From Niveispirillum fermenti (GTDB taxonomy: Bacteria; Pseudomonadota; Alphaproteobacteria; Azospirillales; Azospirillaceae), in NCBI RefSeq assembly GCF_048066175.1, contig NZ_JBLTXA010000017.1, forward strand, positions 25,244-89,243: DNA of 64,000 bases, in the 5' to 3' direction. Numbering within the stretch: position 1 is the first letter of the stretch; the number at the start of each line of letters is the position of its first letter. Of the stretch, positions 62,710-64,000 are shown piece by piece. Below the pieces are notes generated by a model, which saw only the letters and a list, made by a program, of their open reading frames with translations, was not told the DNA's origin and did not search any database. A program made the translations under genes and the position numbers.

Positions 62710-64000
62710 TCACGGCACCAACTCCTTCGCGATGGGCATGGCCGCGACAAGTTCTTCCAGTTCGGGACCCGACATGCTGCCACGCTCGACCAGGATGGAG
62801 GCCACCCTGTCGATAACAGGCAGGCGCGGTCGAAGTAGTGCCAACGCCCGTTCATATTCCTCCGCCAGCATACGGCCGACCTGTTCTGCCAAGGTGGGGT
62901 GCGCCGACAAGAACGAGTGGGTGTTTTCGGGGATGGCGTTGCCCAGCCAAAGCAGTCGGTCACCGAATCCATGGCCCGCCAACATGGCGGCTGCCAGGGT
63001 GGTGGCGCGCGCAAGATCGCTGTGCGCGGGACCGCCGGACCCGAAACCTGGGGCTCCCAGGCGGACCTCTTCCGCCGCGCGACCCGCCAGCAGGATGCGG
63101 ATATGGGCATGGGCATCGGCCTCGGTGTCGAACTGGCCCAGTTCGAACCGAACGCCGGCATGTTCGCCCTGAACCTTGACGATCTGGATCTTGCCCGGCA
63201 GCTCGACCGCGGCGGCGATTGCATGACCAGCCTCATGCACCGCGACCCTGAAATGCAGATCGGGGGAAACGGTTTCAGGACGAGGGATATGAGCCAGCAG
63301 GTCGTCAGGGGTCATCGGCCGCCCGGCGCGACGGGGCTCACGCTTGGCGTCACGAGCCCAAAGCTCGGCTTCAGCACCGGATGCCGTCATGCCTGACACA
63401 AAGGGCAGAAGGTCAACACCGGGGAGATGATCGGGACCGAGATGCTGTCGCAGGATTCCGGCCAGCGCTTGGTCATCAGGCAAGGATACCATGATCACCC
63501 TGTCGAGCCGACCGGGCCTGATCAACGCCGGGTCGACCGACAGGCTGTTGGCTGCCGCCAGCAGCACAACCCCTTCCCGCGCGAGGGTGCCGTCGGTCGC
63601 CTCAAGAAGGGCATTGACGACTTGGTGACTATAGTCCCTCTGATTGCTCCGCAGGGATTGCCGGTCCTGGAAGGCGTCAATCTCATCGATGAACAGGATG
63701 GAGGGGGCTTGCGCTCGTGCATGTTCAAACGTGCTACGCATTGCCGCCAGCATCAAGCCAAGGTGCCCGGCCGCCTGCCATTCGCTATGCGATCCGGTTA
63801 CAAGCGGCAGCCCGGCTGTTCCCGCCAAGATACGCGCGAACGACGTCTTGCCCGTGCCAGTAGGGCCGACCAACAGGCACCCCCTGTCAACTTCCTTCCA
63901 GGGCAAGCGTCCGGCCAGGTACTCCTTGAGATCTTGGACCAGGTTAAGGCCCCACGCCTTCGCGTCATCCATTCCGTAAAGATCGACCAGCTTGGGACCG
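62710..64000 (-). CDS. AAA+ ATPase with C-terminal FtsH/M41-like zinc protease motif (N-terminus beyond the window)
   Basis: The frame is open to the right edge, so at least 429 residues are seen; the ATG at 63970-63972 is internal, because GPKLVDLYG precedes it in frame and reads as protein. AAA+ domain: Walker A GPTGTGKT, Walker B SILFIDEIDAF, sensor-like LLAAANSLSVDPALIRPGRLDR with the arginine-finger region. The C-terminal domain contains VAVHEAGHAIAAAVEL (HExxH), and DLARATTLAAAMLAGHGFGD resembles the M41 third-ligand region. There is no membrane segment in the visible part, unlike FtsH. Role unknown; it is probably cargo or a maintenance factor of the tRNA-Arg island. Confidence 0.85.
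   Translation of the reverse strand, partial: GPKLVDLYGMDDAKAWGLNLVQDLKEYLAGRLPWKEVDRGCLLVGPTGTGKTSFARILAGTAGLPLVTGSHSEWQAAGHLGLMLAAMRSTFEHARAQAPSILFIDEIDAFQDRQSLRSNQRDYSHQVVNALLEATDGTLAREGVVLLAAANSLSVDPALIRPGRLDRVIMVSLPDDQALAGILRQHLGPDHLPGVDLLPFVSGMTASGAEAELWARDAKREPRRAGRPMTPDDLLAHIPRPETVSPDLHFRVAVHEAGHAIAAAVELPGKIQIVKVQGEHAGVRFELGQFDTEADAHAHIRILLAGRAAEEVRLGAPGFGSGGPAHSDLARATTLAAAMLAGHGFGDRLLWLGNAIPENTHSFLSAHPTLAEQVGRMLAEEYERALALLRPRLPVIDRVASILVERGSMSGPELEELVAAMPIAKELVP

Overview
The window looks like chromosome of a high-GC alphaproteobacterium, most likely Rhodospirillales/Azospirillaceae (a Niveispirillum- or Azospirillum-like organism). This is inferred from the giant NAD-dependent glutamate dehydrogenase, the complete Entner-Doudoroff operon, the DUF1302/DUF1329/YCF48/RND cluster, YcjX/YcjF and the strong G/C third-position bias. 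No rRNA or species-level marker is present, so the genus is a guess.

Left part (1-13,000): a truncated hexR-type repressor is divergent from zwf-pgl-edd-eda. Two TGTAA-type palindromes sit in the hexR-zwf gap, and the operon ends at a good terminator. A GNAT acetyltransferase, a Nudix-fold/winged-helix protein (NadQ/NrtR-like) and the 1617-residue NAD-glutamate dehydrogenase follow.

Middle (13,000-48,800): housekeeping genes (pyrC-pyrE, ychF, rmuC, ppa, ycjX-ycjF, a Pat-type acyl-CoA synthetase/acetyltransferase) mix with signalling genes (chemotaxis receptor, PAS/GGDEF/EAL protein, AraC and OhrR-like regulators) and envelope genes. The envelope genes are a GDSL autotransporter esterase, small secreted or lipoproteins, and a four-gene minus-strand cluster DUF1302-DUF1329-YCF48-RND that looks like an envelope-spanning export route for a hydrophobic substrate. 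One IS630-type element lies at 14,509-15,691. Four intergenic copies of a composite hairpin repeat occur (about 6.1, 15.7, 20.1 and 26.1 kb). Their stems keep pairing despite sequence changes, and their terminal hairpin resembles the IS630 end.

Surface polysaccharide locus (48,900-53,700): galE, glf, a glycosyltransferase and a Wzx-type flippase run in one direction and probably supply galactofuranose to an exported glycan.

Decayed accessory region (53,800-58,500): an intact CoA-transferase, a TetR regulator and a flavin reductase are interleaved with tail-to-tail or head-to-tail joined fragments of an M20 peptidase, an SDR, a thiolase, an MDR oxidoreductase, a TonB-dependent receptor and an SMP-30 protein. 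These look like deletion scars in a former catabolic region.

Right end (61,200-64,000): a tRNA-Arg(CCG) is followed by a tyrosine recombinase and an AAA+ ATPase with an FtsH-like HEAGH protease motif. This looks like the edge of an integrated element that continues past the window.
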